Of a DNA stretch of 64,000 nt, positions 1 to 9,211 are shown one piece after another (within the stretch, counting starts at the first letter, position 1; every line of letters begins with the position of its first letter). A program made the position numbers and the translations under genes. Source of the DNA: an uncultured Arthrobacter sp. (lineage in GTDB: Bacteria > Actinomycetota > Actinomycetes > Actinomycetales > Micrococcaceae); assembly GCF_902805515.1 (NCBI RefSeq), contig NZ_CADCTE010000001.1, forward strand, positions 1 to 64,000, read 5' to 3'. The notes beneath the pieces were generated by a model. The model searched no databases, had not been told where the DNA came from, and saw nothing but the letters and a program-made list of their open reading frames with translations.

Positions 1-1
1 A

Positions 2-544
2 AACCACACAGGCCTCACGGACCTGCCGCTGACGCCGTTCGGTGAGGACCAGGCGCTTGAGGCAAAGCGGCACCTCGCCGGCATCGACTTCGACCTGGTG
101 ATGAGCTCGCCGCTCCAGCGTGCCGTCCGGACCGCCGAGCTGGCTGGATTCCCCAACCCCGAGATCGTTCCGCACGCCCACGAATGGGATTACGGGGACA
201 ATGAGGGCCGCAACAGCGCCCAGGTGCGCCGGGAAAACCCCGACTACCTGATCTGGAAGGACGGCGCCCCCAACGGGGAGAGTCTCGAGCAGGTTGCGGC
301 ACGGGCCGACCGCATCATCTCGCGCGTCCAGGCCGGCTGCCACACCCCGGCGGACCAGGACCCCGATGCTCCGCCGGTCCAGAACGCCCTGCTGGTCGCA
401 CACGGACACTTCCTCCGCGTTGTGGCTGCCCGCTGGCTTGAGTTTGCTCCGGTGGAGGGGCGGCGGTTCGTCCTCGGTACGGCGGCTGTCTGCTCCCTGG
501 GCTGGGACAAGCACACGCCGGCCATTGTTCAGTGGAATCTCTAG
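2..544 (+). CDS. Histidine phosphatase (phosphoglycerate mutase-like), 3' part
   Basis: The gene enters from outside the window, so its start and the RHG catalytic motif are missing. The visible frame opens with NHTGLTDLPLTPFGEDQA, which normally follows the RHG motif in this superfamily. It then has the SSPLQRAVRTAELAG segment that carries a phosphate-binding Arg, and ends with VAHGHFLRV, which holds the second catalytic His. The family hydrolyses small phosphate esters; the substrate cannot be read from the sequence. In actinobacteria a phosphoglycerate mutase-like gene often lies close to mshA, as it does here. Family call is firm, substrate unknown. Confidence 0.88.
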   Translation, partial: NHTGLTDLPLTPFGEDQALEAKRHLAGIDFDLVMSSPLQRAVRTAELAGFPNPEIVPHAHEWDYGDNEGRNSAQVRRENPDYLIWKDGAPNGESLEQVAARADRIISRVQAGCHTPADQDPDAPPVQNALLVAHGHFLRVVAARWLEFAPVEGRRFVLGTAAVCSLGWDKHTPAIVQWNL

Positions 545-584
545 GGCGAAATAAACCGAGAAATTTTTGAATTAATTAGTTCGA

Positions 585-664
585 CCCCTATGCCAACGCC
601 TCAGCATGGGGTAGATTGACTGTCGAGCCACTGGTCCTCCAGAACATTCCCCAGAGAGGACCAG
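585..664 (+). other. Two stem-loops in the leader before a short peptide
   Basis: Two inverted repeats stand in the gene-poor stretch after the phosphatase. The first pairs CCCC-ATGC (585-593, one bulged T) with GCAT-GGGG (604-611). The second is a perfect 9-bp stem, CTGGTCCTC (631-639) with GAGGACCAG (656-664). Neither is followed by a T-run, so they look more like structured leader RNA than simple terminators. A TTGACT box at 616-621 could be a -35 element, but no good -10 follows at the usual distance. I do not recognise a named RNA family. Confidence 0.35.
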
Positions 665-709
665 GGCCTACGGTTCTATTAGTTATCTTTCGGACAGGAG
701 GTAGGGATT

Positions 710-778
710 GTGAATAACATGTCGAGCGGCCTTCTGACCCGCGGACCCAATCCGGCCTTCGTCATCCGCGGCCACTAG
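710..778 (+). CDS. Short leader-like peptide, 22 aa
   Basis: A GTG start at 710 is preceded by a very strong ribosome binding site (AGGAGG at 697-702, spacer 7 nt) and opens a frame of 22 codons ending in TAG at 776-778. The peptide is rich in Gly, Pro, Asn and Arg and has no run of one regulatory amino acid, so a classical attenuator is not obvious. The ribosome binding site is stronger than that of most genes around it, which argues that it is translated. It could be a leader peptide for the 921 frame or an independent small protein. No homologue recognised. Confidence 0.45.
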   Translation: MNNMSSGLLTRGPNPAFVIRGH

Positions 779-920
779 CGGCCTCCTGCGCCTGCACGGC
801 GCCTTCCGGGGCATCCCGAACCACCTAAACGGCGGTCTTTCTCCCGCTGCTCCTCCCCGGTATTGCCGCGCCGCGGATTATTAATTCTTTCCTCTTAATT
901 CCCCTTGCCGAAGGATAACC

Positions 921-1238
921 GTGTCAAAGTCCCAATCCCTTTATGGCCAATTACCCTCGAATGTAGAAATACCCAACGCTGGACAATTCATCATGTCCGG
1001 ATCATTCACCGTCCTTCCCGCTGTGCCATCCGACGCGGTCAGCCGCACCTCCCTGGGTGGCGGACAGGACGCCACGGCCATGCCGGGCTTCCATCGGAAG
1101 CGGAAGGTGAAGCGTACGCTGAGGGCGCTCCGGCGGAATTTCGCCCGCTGGCAGCAGATCCAGGGCCCCGAAGCGGGATCCGCACGCGAAAGTGCGGACC
1201 GCCTCCTCCTGCCCCAGCACTTCCTGAACATCCGGTGA
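921..1238 (+). CDS. Hypothetical protein, 105 aa
   Basis: This GTG frame is preceded by GAAGG (910-914) at a suitable distance and by an AT-rich stretch (877-900) that may hold a promoter. The product begins MSKSQSLYGQLPS and has a basic central part (HRKRKVKRTLRALRR) that could form an amphipathic helix. No signal peptide, membrane segment or known domain is seen. It is separated from mshA by about 100 bp. Composition is unlike the neighbouring enzymes (less biased third positions at the N-terminal end), so it may be a fast-evolving small protein or a chance frame. Function unknown. Confidence 0.4.
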   Translation: MSKSQSLYGQLPSNVEIPNAGQFIMSGSFTVLPAVPSDAVSRTSLGGGQDATAMPGFHRKRKVKRTLRALRRNFARWQQIQGPEAGSARESADRLLLPQHFLNIR

Positions 1239-1334
1239 GCACCGGCCTCCCGGCCGGAGGAATGTGGAGGCGCCCCGCGGCGTTGTATCGTTCAAGACGC
1301 TAGTCGCAAGCGGACCATGGGGAGAGGAGGAACG

Positions 1335-2582
1335 ATGCCCCCCGTGAGACGTGTGGCGATGTTGTCCCTCCATACCTCCCCCCTCGAACAGCCGGGAGCC
1401 GGTGACGCCGGCGGCATGAACGTCTACGTGCGTTCCGTGGCGCTGGAGTTGGCGAGGGTGGGTGTCGAAGTCGACATCTTCACCCGAAGGACGGGCGAGG
1501 AGCGGCCCTCCTGGGAAGAGATGGCGGACGGCGTCCGGGTGCATCACCTGGCCGCCGGCCCGCCACACCGCATTCCGAAGGAAGCCCTTCCCCAGCTGAC
1601 CGGAACCTTCACAGCGGCCCTGGCCGACGTCGCCGGCGCCCTGGCCGGCGGCGGCGTCGACGTGCTTCACTCCCACTACTGGGTGTCCGGAACGGTGGGC
1701 CTGACCGTCGCCCGCAAGCTGAGACTGCCCCTCGTCCACTCGATGCACACCATGGCGAAGGTCAAGAACCTGAGGATGAAGAACCTTGGCACGGCGGAAC
1801 CGCCGGTCCGGGTCAGTGGTGAGCAGGCCGTCGTCTCCGGAGCCGCGCGCCTGATCGCGAACACCTCGACGGAGGCCTCGGAGCTTGAATCCCTCTACGG
1901 GGCGCACGCCGAGAGGATCGACGTGGTGGCCCCCGGCGTCGATCTCGAAACCTTCAATCCCGGCTCGCGTGAGGTCTCCCGGTCCCTGCTGCAGTTCCCC
2001 CAGCGTTCCTTCCATGTCGTGTTCGCGGGACGAATCCAGAAGCTTAAGGGACCGCAGGTGCTTGTGGCCGCCGTGCGCGAACTCGTGGAGCGCCGTCCCG
2101 ACATCCCCCTGACCGTCAGCATCCTCGGCTCCCGCAGCGGCTCCGACGCCCTGAAGCTGCAGCCGCTGATCGATGACGCCGGGCTCCACGACATAGTGCG
2201 GCTGTATCCGCCGGTCAAGGCCGCCCAGCTCGCCCACTGGTTCCGTGCGGCCGACGTCGTCGTCATGCCCTCCTTCAGCGAATCCTTCGGACTTGTGGCG
2301 CTCGAGGCGCAGGCCTGCGGCACACCGGTCCTCGCCGCCAATGTGGGCGGGCTGCCCCAGGCCGTGAGCGACGGCCGAACGGGCCTGCTCGTTGAGGGCC
2401 ACTCCGCCGGGGGGTGGTCGGCCGCCCTTGAAAAGCTGTTCGACGACACCGCCTACCGGGAGGCGCTCGGGCGCGGTGCCGCCGTGCATGCGCTTGCCTT
2501 TGGCTGGCAGCGCACCGCCCTGCTGACGGCCCAGAGCTACCGCACCGCCGTGGAGCGATTCTCCTCCGTTGCGGCGCGGTGA
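1335..2582 (+). CDS. mshA: D-inositol-3-phosphate glycosyltransferase MshA
   Basis: GT4-family glycosyltransferase of 415 aa that catalyses the first committed step of mycothiol synthesis: transfer of N-acetylglucosamine from UDP-GlcNAc to 1L-myo-inositol 1-phosphate. The N-terminal glycine-rich motif GAGDAGGMNVYV (about residues 21-32) is diagnostic of MshA, and the C-terminal nucleotide-sugar domain carries SFSESFGLVALEAQACGTPV around residue 315. I chose ATG 1335 because GGAGAGGAGG ends 4 nt before it; the in-frame ATG at 1317 lacks such a site. The inositol-phosphate synthase gene that makes its acceptor lies 2.7 kb downstream on the other strand. Confidence 0.95.
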   Translation: MPPVRRVAMLSLHTSPLEQPGAGDAGGMNVYVRSVALELARVGVEVDIFTRRTGEERPSWEEMADGVRVHHLAAGPPHRIPKEALPQLTGTFTAALADVAGALAGGGVDVLHSHYWVSGTVGLTVARKLRLPLVHSMHTMAKVKNLRMKNLGTAEPPVRVSGEQAVVSGAARLIANTSTEASELESLYGAHAERIDVVAPGVDLETFNPGSREVSRSLLQFPQRSFHVVFAGRIQKLKGPQVLVAAVRELVERRPDIPLTVSILGSRSGSDALKLQPLIDDAGLHDIVRLYPPVKAAQLAHWFRAADVVVMPSFSESFGLVALEAQACGTPVLAANVGGLPQAVSDGRTGLLVEGHSAGGWSAALEKLFDDTAYREALGRGAAVHALAFGWQRTALLTAQSYRTAVERFSSVAAR

Positions 2583-2593
2583 TCCGGCCGCCC

Positions 2594-2599
2594 TAGGAT
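2594..2599 (+). promoter_or_regulatory. -10 box TAGGAT, probable leaderless start
   Basis: TAGGAT ends 6 nt before the GTG start at 2606, the spacing expected when transcription begins at the start codon. No ribosome binding site is present between the box and the start. Confidence 0.55.
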
Positions 2600-2605
2600 A
2601 GGACC

Positions 2606-3388
2606 GTGAACCGCGACGAACTTGCCAGCTACCTTGATTCCGTCCGCATCACCGGGGAGGTGGCCACCCCGCGGGAGAACAACCTCGACCACATGCGCCG
2701 ATTCCTCGACGGGAATGAGCACCTCGAGTTCGGCGTGCGCACCACGCACCCCTGGACCTTCGACGAGGTCTTCACCCTGATGCATGAGAAGGTCGGCACC
2801 AGCGCCGACCCGTCCCACACCACCGGCCAGGACACCATCGACGCCGCCAAGTGCGTGGCCGCACTCGACCGATTCGCCGATCGGCTGGGCCGCTCGGTCC
2901 GGGCCGGGGAACGCATCCTCTTCGCCACGGGCCATCCCGGTGGTCTCCTTCCGGTCCACGCGGCCCTCGCGTCCGCCGCCGCACAGGCCGGCGCCGAGGT
3001 GATGGAGATCCCGCACGGAATCCGGTTTCGGGAGGGCGACGTCCGCCAGGTCCAGAGGGTCCTGGCCTGGCACCAGCACGGGAACCTGATGCACACCCAC
3101 TACCCGCAGCCGATGCGCCTCGTGCTTGCGTCCCTCGCTGCCGCCGGCAGGCCGGGGCCCGAGCTGGTGGTCGCCGACCACGGCTGGGCGGGAGAAGCCG
3201 CGGCCGCCGGCGTGCCGGCACTCGGATTCGCCGACTGCAACGACCCCGGCCTCTTTGTTTCCGAAGCCGAAGGCCAGCTCGAGGTGGCCGTCCCCCTCGA
3301 CGACAACGTGCCGCCCGTCCTGTATGTGCCACTAACGGAATATGTATTGGAGCGGGCAGGGCTTGCCGGAGCGCCGGCACTGCGCTGA
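2606..3388 (+). CDS. Conserved actinobacterial protein, possible phosphatase family
   Basis: A 260-aa soluble protein without signal peptide or membrane segment. Features that look conserved are GHPGGLLPVHAALASAAAQAG near residue 110, LMHTHYPQPM near residue 155, VADHGWAGEAA near 190 and FADCNDPGLF near 206. The several His and Asp residues suggest a metal or phosphate site. I associate this layout with an actinobacterial family annotated as phosphatase, but this is recalled rather than proven by a motif. It sits between mshA and fhs, all on the same strand, with its own leaderless promoter. Confidence 0.6.
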   Translation: MNRDELASYLDSVRITGEVATPRENNLDHMRRFLDGNEHLEFGVRTTHPWTFDEVFTLMHEKVGTSADPSHTTGQDTIDAAKCVAALDRFADRLGRSVRAGERILFATGHPGGLLPVHAALASAAAQAGAEVMEIPHGIRFREGDVRQVQRVLAWHQHGNLMHTHYPQPMRLVLASLAAAGRPGPELVVADHGWAGEAAAAGVPALGFADCNDPGLFVSEAEGQLEVAVPLDDNVPPVLYVPLTEYVLERAGLAGAPALR

Positions 3389-3394
3389 TAGGTT
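3389..3394 (+). promoter_or_regulatory. -10 box TAGGTT, probable leaderless start of fhs
   Basis: TAGGTT overlaps the stop region of the previous gene and ends 6 nt before the ATG of fhs at 3401. No Shine-Dalgarno sequence lies in between. Confidence 0.55.
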
Positions 3395-3400
3395 GGCCCC

Positions 3401-5068
3401 ATGAGCGACCTTGAGATTGCGCGCCGCGCGGCGATCCGACCCATCGAGGAAATTGCCGATGCGGCGGGGGTCCCGCGGGATGCCCTGGAGCCCTACGGCC
3501 GGTACAAGGCGAAGATCGATCCCACCCGCCTCGCGGACCGCCCCGGGCGCCCCGGGCGGGTTGTGCTGGTGAGCGCCATGAGCCCAACCCCCGCCGGCGA
3601 GGGGAAGTCGACCTGCACCGTGGGGCTCGCCGACTCCCTCGCCCGGGCAGGTCAGCACGTGATGATCGCCCTGCGGGAGCCTTCCCTCGGCCCGGTGCTT
3701 GGGATGAAGGGAGGCGCCGCGGGCGGCGGATACTCCCAGGTGCTGCCCATGGACGAGATCAACCTTCACTTCACCGGGGACTTCCACGCCATCACGTCGG
3801 CAAACAACGCGCTCGCGGCGCTCGTGGACAACTCAATCCACCAGGGCAACCCGCTGAACATCGACCCGCGGCGGATTACCTTCCGGAGGGTCCTCGATAT
3901 GAACGACCGGGCCCTGCGCAGCGTCGTGGTGGGCCTCGGCGGTCCGGCGGAGGGCACGCCCCGTCAGGACGGCTTCGACATCACGGCCGCCTCCGAGATC
4001 ATGGCGGTGTTCTGCCTGGCCACCGACCTCGCCGACCTGCGGGAGCGGCTCTCGCGCATCACCTTCGGCTACTCCTACGACCGCAAGCCGCTCACCGTCG
4101 CCCAGTTGGGGGTCGAGGGGGCGCTGACCCTGCTGCTGAAGGACGCCTTCAAGCCGAACCTCGTCCAGACGATCGCTGGAACCCCCGCCCTGGTGCATGG
4201 CGGGCCGTTCGCCAATATCGCCCACGGCTGCAACTCCGTGGTTGCCACCCAGACCGCCCGGCGCCTGGCCGACATCGTCGTCACCGAGGCCGGTTTTGGG
4301 GCCGACCTGGGCGCCGAAAAGTTTCTCGACATCAAGGCCCGCTCGGCCGACGTCGCACCCGACGCCGTCGTGATCGTGGCCACCATCCGGGCACTTAAGA
4401 TGCACGGCGGCGTGGACAAGGCAGACCTGGCTGAACCGAATTCCGCGGCGCTCGAGGCGGGCACCGCCAACCTGCTGCGGCACGTACGCAATGTGGAGAA
4501 GTTCGGATACTCCCCGGTCGTGGCGATCAACCGCTTCGCCACCGACGGCGACGCCGAGCTCGACTGGCTGCTGGGCTGGTGCGCCTCGCAGGGCATCGCC
4601 GCCGCCGTCGCCGACGTGTGGGGCCAGGGCGGCGGCGGACCCGGGGGAGACGACCTGGCCGCGGCCGTCCTGGCCGCCCTCGACCAGCCGGCGGACTTCC
4701 ACCATCTGTACCCGCTGGAGCAGCCGGTGGAAGAAAAAATCCGGACCATTGTGCAGGAGATCTACGGAGCCGACAACGTCGACTTCTCGGTGCCTGCGCT
4801 GCGCCGCCTCGCCGAGATCGAGGCGAACGGCTGGGGGGAACTGCCGGTGTGCATGGCCAAGACCCAATACTCGTTCTCCGATGACGCAACCCGGGTCGGA
4901 GCACCCACCGGATTCACGGTGCACGTCCGGGACCTCATCCCAAGGACCGGCGCCGGATTCATCATCGCCCTCACCGGAGCAATCATGACGATGCCGGGGC
5001 TGCCGAAGGTCCCCGGAGCCCTCGGCATGGACGTCGACGCCGACGGCAACGCGGTCGGGCTCTTCTAG
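3401..5068 (+). CDS. fhs: Formate--tetrahydrofolate ligase
   Basis: A 555-aa cytosolic enzyme making 10-formyl-tetrahydrofolate from formate, ATP and tetrahydrofolate, the entry of formate into one-carbon metabolism. The phosphate-binding loop TPAGEGKST (about residues 64-72) follows SAMS, and the family segments [31 protein letters not shown] and [10 protein letters not shown] are all present. Length is usual for the family and the C-terminus ([16 protein letters not shown]) is complete. One-carbon units also arise from the glycine cleavage genes 6 kb downstream, so the two loci feed the same folate pool. Confidence 0.96.
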   Translation: MSDLEIARRAAIRPIEEIADAAGVPRDALEPYGRYKAKIDPTRLADRPGRPGRVVLVSAMSPTPAGEGKSTCTVGLADSLARAGQHVMIALREPSLGPVLGMKGGAAGGGYSQVLPMDEINLHFTGDFHAITSANNALAALVDNSIHQGNPLNIDPRRITFRRVLDMNDRALRSVVVGLGGPAEGTPRQDGFDITAASEIMAVFCLATDLADLRERLSRITFGYSYDRKPLTVAQLGVEGALTLLLKDAFKPNLVQTIAGTPALVHGGPFANIAHGCNSVVATQTARRLADIVVTEAGFGADLGAEKFLDIKARSADVAPDAVVIVATIRALKMHGGVDKADLAEPNSAALEAGTANLLRHVRNVEKFGYSPVVAINRFATDGDAELDWLLGWCASQGIAAAVADVWGQGGGGPGGDDLAAAVLAALDQPADFHHLYPLEQPVEEKIRTIVQEIYGADNVDFSVPALRRLAEIEANGWGELPVCMAKTQYSFSDDATRVGAPTGFTVHVRDLIPRTGAGFIIALTGAIMTMPGLPKVPGALGMDVDADGNAVGLF

Positions 5069-5167
5069 GCCCCTGCCCGCCGACCGGGCCGATCGGCGGG
5101 CCGCGTCGCCGGAGCTGCCCAGCAATCGGCGGCGCTCGGTGGCCGGAAGCGGGCCGGATGGAAAGCC

Positions 5168-5193
5168 GCCGGCCGTGCCTTAAACGGTCCGGC
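5168..5193. terminator. Hairpin between convergent fhs and ino1
   Basis: GCCGGCCGT (5168-5176) pairs with ACGG-T-CCGGC (5184-5193, one bulge) around a short AT-containing loop. It lies in the 172-bp gap between two convergent genes and could end transcription from both sides, although no clear T-run follows. Confidence 0.4.
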
Positions 5194-5240
5194 CGCCTGC
5201 CTGAACCAGGAAGACGGCCGGAACCTGCCTCGGGCGGAGC

Positions 5241-6326
5241 CTAACGCTCGAGGTCGCCGCGGATGAACGCCTCGACCTTTTCGTGGGCAATGTCATCCGC
5301 GTACTGCTCAGGCGGGGACTTCATGAAGTAGCTCGACGCCGACAGGATCGGACCGCCGACGCCACGGTCGAGGGCGATCTTCGCCGCCCGGATGGCGTCG
5401 ATGATGACACCGGCGGAGTTGGGGGAATCCCACACCTCGAGCTTGTATTCGAGCGACACGGGGGCGTCGCCGAAGTTGCGGCCCTCGAGGCGGACGAACG
5501 CCCACTTCCGGTCATCGAGCCAGGCCACGTAGTCCGAGGGGCCGATGTGCACATCGTCGGCGTGAAGTTCGGCCTTCACGTTCGAGGTGACGGCCTGGGT
5601 CTTTGAAATTTTCTTGGACTCCAGGCGGTCGCGCTCGAGCATGTTCTTGAAGTCCATGTTGCCGCCGACGTTCAGCTGGTACGTGCGGTCCAGGGTCACG
5701 CCGCGGTCTTCGAAGAGCTTCGCCATCACGCGGTGCGTGATGGTTGCGCCGATCTGGCTCTTGATGTCGTCGCCGACGATCGGCACGCCGGCGGCGGTGA
5801 ACTTGTCGGCCCATTCCTTGGTGCCGGCGATGAAGACGGGCAGCGCGTTGACGAAGGCCACGCCGGCGTCGATGGCGCACTGGGCGTAGTACTTCGCGGC
5901 GTGCTCCGAGCCCACCGGCAGGTAGCAGACGAGGACATCGGCCTTGGTGGCCTTGAGCTGGCCCACGATGTCGACCGGTTCCTCGTCGGATTCCACGATG
6001 GTCTCGCGGTAGTACTTGCCCAGGCCGTCGAGCGTGTGGCCGCGCTGGACGATCACGCCGGTCGGGGGGACGTCGGCGATCTTGATGGTGTTGTTCTCGC
6101 TGGCGCCGATCGCTTCGGCGAGATCGTGGCCGACCTTCTTGCCGTCGACGTCGAAGGCCGCGACGAACTGCACGTCGCTGACGTGGTAATCGCCGAACTT
6201 GACGTGCATCAGGCCGGGGACCTTGGCCGACGGATCCGCGTCCCGGTAGTAGTGCACGCCCTGTACAAGGGACGCGGCACAGTTGCCGACGCCGATGATT
6301 GCCACCCGGATGGGGTTAGTTCCCAC
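5241..6326 (-). CDS. ino1: Inositol-1-phosphate synthase (Ino1)
   Basis: A 361-aa NAD-dependent enzyme converting glucose 6-phosphate to 1L-myo-inositol 1-phosphate. The Rossmann motif [11 protein letters not shown] begins near residue 10; the family segments [23 protein letters not shown] and [15 protein letters not shown] follow. GTG at 6326 is preferred because GAGGAG lies 4 nt upstream; a TTG four codons earlier overlaps that site. The product is the direct acceptor of MshA, so mshA and ino1, 2.7 kb apart, would serve the same thiol pathway; inositol for phosphatidylinositol lipids is another use. Confidence 0.95.
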   Translation of the reverse strand: MGTNPIRVAIIGVGNCAASLVQGVHYYRDADPSAKVPGLMHVKFGDYHVSDVQFVAAFDVDGKKVGHDLAEAIGASENNTIKIADVPPTGVIVQRGHTLDGLGKYYRETIVESDEEPVDIVGQLKATKADVLVCYLPVGSEHAAKYYAQCAIDAGVAFVNALPVFIAGTKEWADKFTAAGVPIVGDDIKSQIGATITHRVMAKLFEDRGVTLDRTYQLNVGGNMDFKNMLERDRLESKKISKTQAVTSNVKAELHADDVHIGPSDYVAWLDDRKWAFVRLEGRNFGDAPVSLEYKLEVWDSPNSAGVIIDAIRAAKIALDRGVGGPILSASSYFMKSPPEQYADDIAHEKVEAFIRGDLER

Positions 6327-6606
6327 AGTTCTCCTCAAAAAGCACGCTGAAGTGTAATAGGCCCGTTCAGCCCCGTAATAGAGGGTCGGGCAGAGAGTGT
6401 CCAGTCTACGTCCATTTGGGCGTATGCCGGTTGGACTCTATCAACCTTGCAGGGTCCCCGTTCACCGCACCCGGTCCGGGCGGGCCGCGGCGGGGTCGAA
6501 GGCCACTGCCGGATCCTGTCCTCGAGGTTCCGGTGCGGGCCCCGTCGATGCCGCGGATGGCTCGGGTAGGCTGGGGCGAGCACGGATTCCCAGCGAAAGA
6601 ACCCAC

Positions 6607-7749
6607 GTGAGCGCAGCTTCATTCCGATACGAAAAACTTGGCCCGGAGGACTTCGACCGGATCGCCGGCGGGCACCCCGACGTGGTTGTTCCGCTTGAGC
6701 AGACCCCGGACTGGGCCGGGTTCGAGACCGCCCTCGGTCGCCGCCCCTACGGGATCTGGGGGTACTACGACGGCGAAACACTCGTTGCCATCGCCAGCTA
6801 CCTCCTCATCCAACGGCGTCTGAGGACTTCCCTTGTGGTGGTCAACGGGCCTGTGTGGTTCGCGGAACGGACGCCGGCCGCCGAACGCACCCTGATGACG
6901 ACTGTCCTTTCGCAGTTCGCGGCCGATCCCGGGGTCGACCCGCTGTATATACGGATGCAGGTATCGACACCACAGCCACCGGCGGAGGGCCCCCTGGAGC
7001 ACGGCTGGTTCGAGCGGGAGATTGTCGTCGATCTCACGCCGGAAGAAAAGGACCTGTTCCGGAGCTTCAAGCCCAACGCCCGCAACAGCATCCGTCGGGC
7101 CCAGAAATCCGGGGTGGAAGTCCGAAGTATTCCCCGCGAGTTATGGAGCGAGACCTTCCGGCAGGAGCTTTTCCCGATCATGAGGGAGACCGCCGAACGC
7201 GATGGATTCGAAAGCTTCGCGTCCGACTACTACGAGACACTCCTGGCCGAACTGGGCGACTACCTCCGCCTGCTCGTCGCCTACCTCGACGGAAAGCCGG
7301 TGAGCTGGCTCATCACCAGCGAGTACCGGGGCTCCGCGGTTTACTACTTCGCCGGCAGCACCCAGCAGGCGCGCAAGATCTTCGCGCCCTACCTCCTGCT
7401 CTGGGAAGCCTTCCGGGAGCTCAAGGCCGCGGGCAACGGCACCTGCGCCCTGACCGGCATCGTCAGCGAGAACTACCCGCAGCTCGCAAACGTCACCACC
7501 TTCAAGCGGAACTTCTCCAAGAACGTCGTCGTGGTGCCCACGACGTATGACCTCCCCGTGAAGCCGCTGCAGTACCGCACCCTCGCTGCGGCCCTCCGCG
7601 CCCGGCGGAGCCTGCCGGGACAGGTACGGGCTGCACGGAAGGCGCTGGCCGCCGCGCGCGGCACCATCGCCGCCAAGGTCAGGCCGGCCACCGCCGCGCC
7701 CGCCCAGCCCGGCACTGTCCAGCCCGCTACTGACGCACGGCCCGCCTGA
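6607..7749 (+). CDS. FemAB/FemX-like aminoacyltransferase
   Basis: A 380-aa protein with two GNAT-like folds. Recognisable parts are LEQTPDWAGFETALG near residue 28, the FKPNARNSIRRAQKSGVEVR segment near 155 that is typical of peptidoglycan-bridge transferases, and the C-terminal ENYPQLANVTTFKRNFSK segment. Such enzymes use aminoacyl-tRNA to add interpeptide bridge residues to lipid-linked peptidoglycan precursors, and Micrococcaceae often have bridged peptidoglycan. The last 45 residues are Ala/Pro-rich and look disordered. Start GTG 6607 matches the conserved N-terminus; the ribosome binding site is weak. A TAGGCT box at 6567-6572 may be its -10. Substrate amino acid unknown. Confidence 0.85.
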   Translation: MSAASFRYEKLGPEDFDRIAGGHPDVVVPLEQTPDWAGFETALGRRPYGIWGYYDGETLVAIASYLLIQRRLRTSLVVVNGPVWFAERTPAAERTLMTTVLSQFAADPGVDPLYIRMQVSTPQPPAEGPLEHGWFEREIVVDLTPEEKDLFRSFKPNARNSIRRAQKSGVEVRSIPRELWSETFRQELFPIMRETAERDGFESFASDYYETLLAELGDYLRLLVAYLDGKPVSWLITSEYRGSAVYYFAGSTQQARKIFAPYLLLWEAFRELKAAGNGTCALTGIVSENYPQLANVTTFKRNFSKNVVVVPTTYDLPVKPLQYRTLAAALRARRSLPGQVRAARKALAAARGTIAAKVRPATAAPAQPGTVQPATDARPA

Positions 7750-7764
7750 GGAAAGTGAGAACCG

Positions 7765-9207
7765 ATGGTTGACGTCGAGGTTGTCGGTTCCGGGCCCAAC
7801 GGGCTGGCAGCGGGCGTGGTGTTGGCCCGGGCGGGTCTGAGCGTACGCGTGCACGAATCGGCGGCGACCATCGGAGGCGGATCGCGCACCCTCCCGCTGA
7901 TGGAGGAGGGGGCGGTCCACGACGTCTGCTCGGCGGTCCACCCCATGGCGCTTGTCTCGGAGTTCTTCACCTCCTTCGAACTTCGCCGCCGCATCGGGTT
8001 CGCCATCCCCGAGGTTTCCTACGCGCACCCGCTCGATTCCGGGCGGGCAGGAATCGCCTATCGCAGCCTGGAGCGGACCGTGGCGGAACTGGGTGTTGAC
8101 GGCCCGGCGTACCGGCGGCTGATGCAGCCCCTCATCGATTCCCGGGACGGCATCCTCGCGCTGACGCTGAATCACCTGCTGCGCGTGCCGAAGAACCCGC
8201 GGGCCGCGGCACGGCTCGCGGCGGCCGTCCTCGACCAGGGCTCGCCGGCCTGGAACCGGCGGTTCCGGGGCGAGGAGGCCCCGGCGATGCTGACCGGGGT
8301 CATGGCGCACCCCGTCGGACCGCTTCCCTCGCTCACGGCCGCCGGAGCCGGCATGGTCCTCGGCCTGCTTGCGCACGCCGGCGGCTGGGCCATCCCCGTC
8401 GGCGGCTCCCAGGCGATTGCCGACGCCATGGCCCGGGACATCGAAGACCACGGCGGCGAGATCCTCACCGGCTCCCGGGTGCGCTCCCTCGCGGAGCTCG
8501 GCGGTGCCCGGGCGGTCCTGCTGGACGTTGCCCCGCCCGCACTGGTGGAGATGGCGCGGGGACGGCTTCCGGGAGGGTACGCGCGGGCGCTGCGCAGGTT
8601 CCGCTTCGGCAACGCCGCCTGCAAGGTCGATTTCCTGCTCTCCGGCCCCGTGCCGTGGACCAATTCCGAGGTGGCCCGGGCCGGCACCGTCCACCTTGGC
8701 GGAACCCGGGCCGAGGTGGCGGCGGCCGAGGCGGACGTCAACGCCGGACGCCACCCGGAGCGCCCCTACGTCCTTGTCTCCCAGCCGTCGCTGTTCGACC
8801 CGACCCGGGCGCCGGCCGGCCGGCACACCCTCTGGACCTACTGCCACGTGCCCCGCGGCTCCACGACGGACATGACCGAGGCCATCACCGCCCAGATCGA
8901 ACGCTTCGCCCCCGGCTTCCGCGACCTGATTGTCGACTCGCACTCCTCGACGGCCGCCCAGCTCGGGGAGTACAACGAAAATTATGTCGGCGGCGACTTC
9001 GGCTCGGGCGCCGTCGACCTCCGCCAGATGATTGCCCGCCCGGTGCTGGCGGCCCACCCGTGGGCGACCCCGCTGAAGGGGGTCTACCTCTGCTCCCAGT
9101 CGGCCCCGCCCGGACCCGGCGTCCACGGCATGGCCGGATTCCACGCCGCGAAGCTTGCCCTGCGGCGCGAGTTCGGGCTGGGAATGCCCGAACTGGGAAT
9201 CGGCTGA
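7765..9207 (+). CDS. FAD-dependent oxidoreductase, phytoene desaturase-like
   Basis: A 480-aa flavoprotein with an N-terminal dinucleotide-binding motif GSGPNGLAAGVVLARAG (about residues 8-24) and a C-terminal FAD segment ending GPGVHGMAGFHAAKLALRREFG. This arrangement is that of the NAD(P)/FAD oxidoreductases related to carotenoid desaturases (CrtI/COG1233). No carotenoid synthesis genes are next to it, so a carotenoid role is not shown. It begins 15 bp after the FemAB-like gene and probably shares its transcript. Substrate unknown. Confidence 0.85.
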   Translation: MVDVEVVGSGPNGLAAGVVLARAGLSVRVHESAATIGGGSRTLPLMEEGAVHDVCSAVHPMALVSEFFTSFELRRRIGFAIPEVSYAHPLDSGRAGIAYRSLERTVAELGVDGPAYRRLMQPLIDSRDGILALTLNHLLRVPKNPRAAARLAAAVLDQGSPAWNRRFRGEEAPAMLTGVMAHPVGPLPSLTAAGAGMVLGLLAHAGGWAIPVGGSQAIADAMARDIEDHGGEILTGSRVRSLAELGGARAVLLDVAPPALVEMARGRLPGGYARALRRFRFGNAACKVDFLLSGPVPWTNSEVARAGTVHLGGTRAEVAAAEADVNAGRHPERPYVLVSQPSLFDPTRAPAGRHTLWTYCHVPRGSTTDMTEAITAQIERFAPGFRDLIVDSHSSTAAQLGEYNENYVGGDFGSGAVDLRQMIARPVLAAHPWATPLKGVYLCSQSAPPGPGVHGMAGFHAAKLALRREFGLGMPELGIG

Positions 9208-9211
9208 AGGC

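Noticed and set aside
1002-2489. Long open frame on the minus strand opposite mshA
   Set aside because: It is the antisense shadow of a high-GC gene: rich in Gly, Arg, His and Gln, with no domain, while the plus strand encodes a clear MshA.
7141-9144. 667-codon open frame on the minus strand
   Set aside because: It runs antisense to both the FemAB-like and the FAD oxidoreductase genes and has low-complexity composition without motifs.
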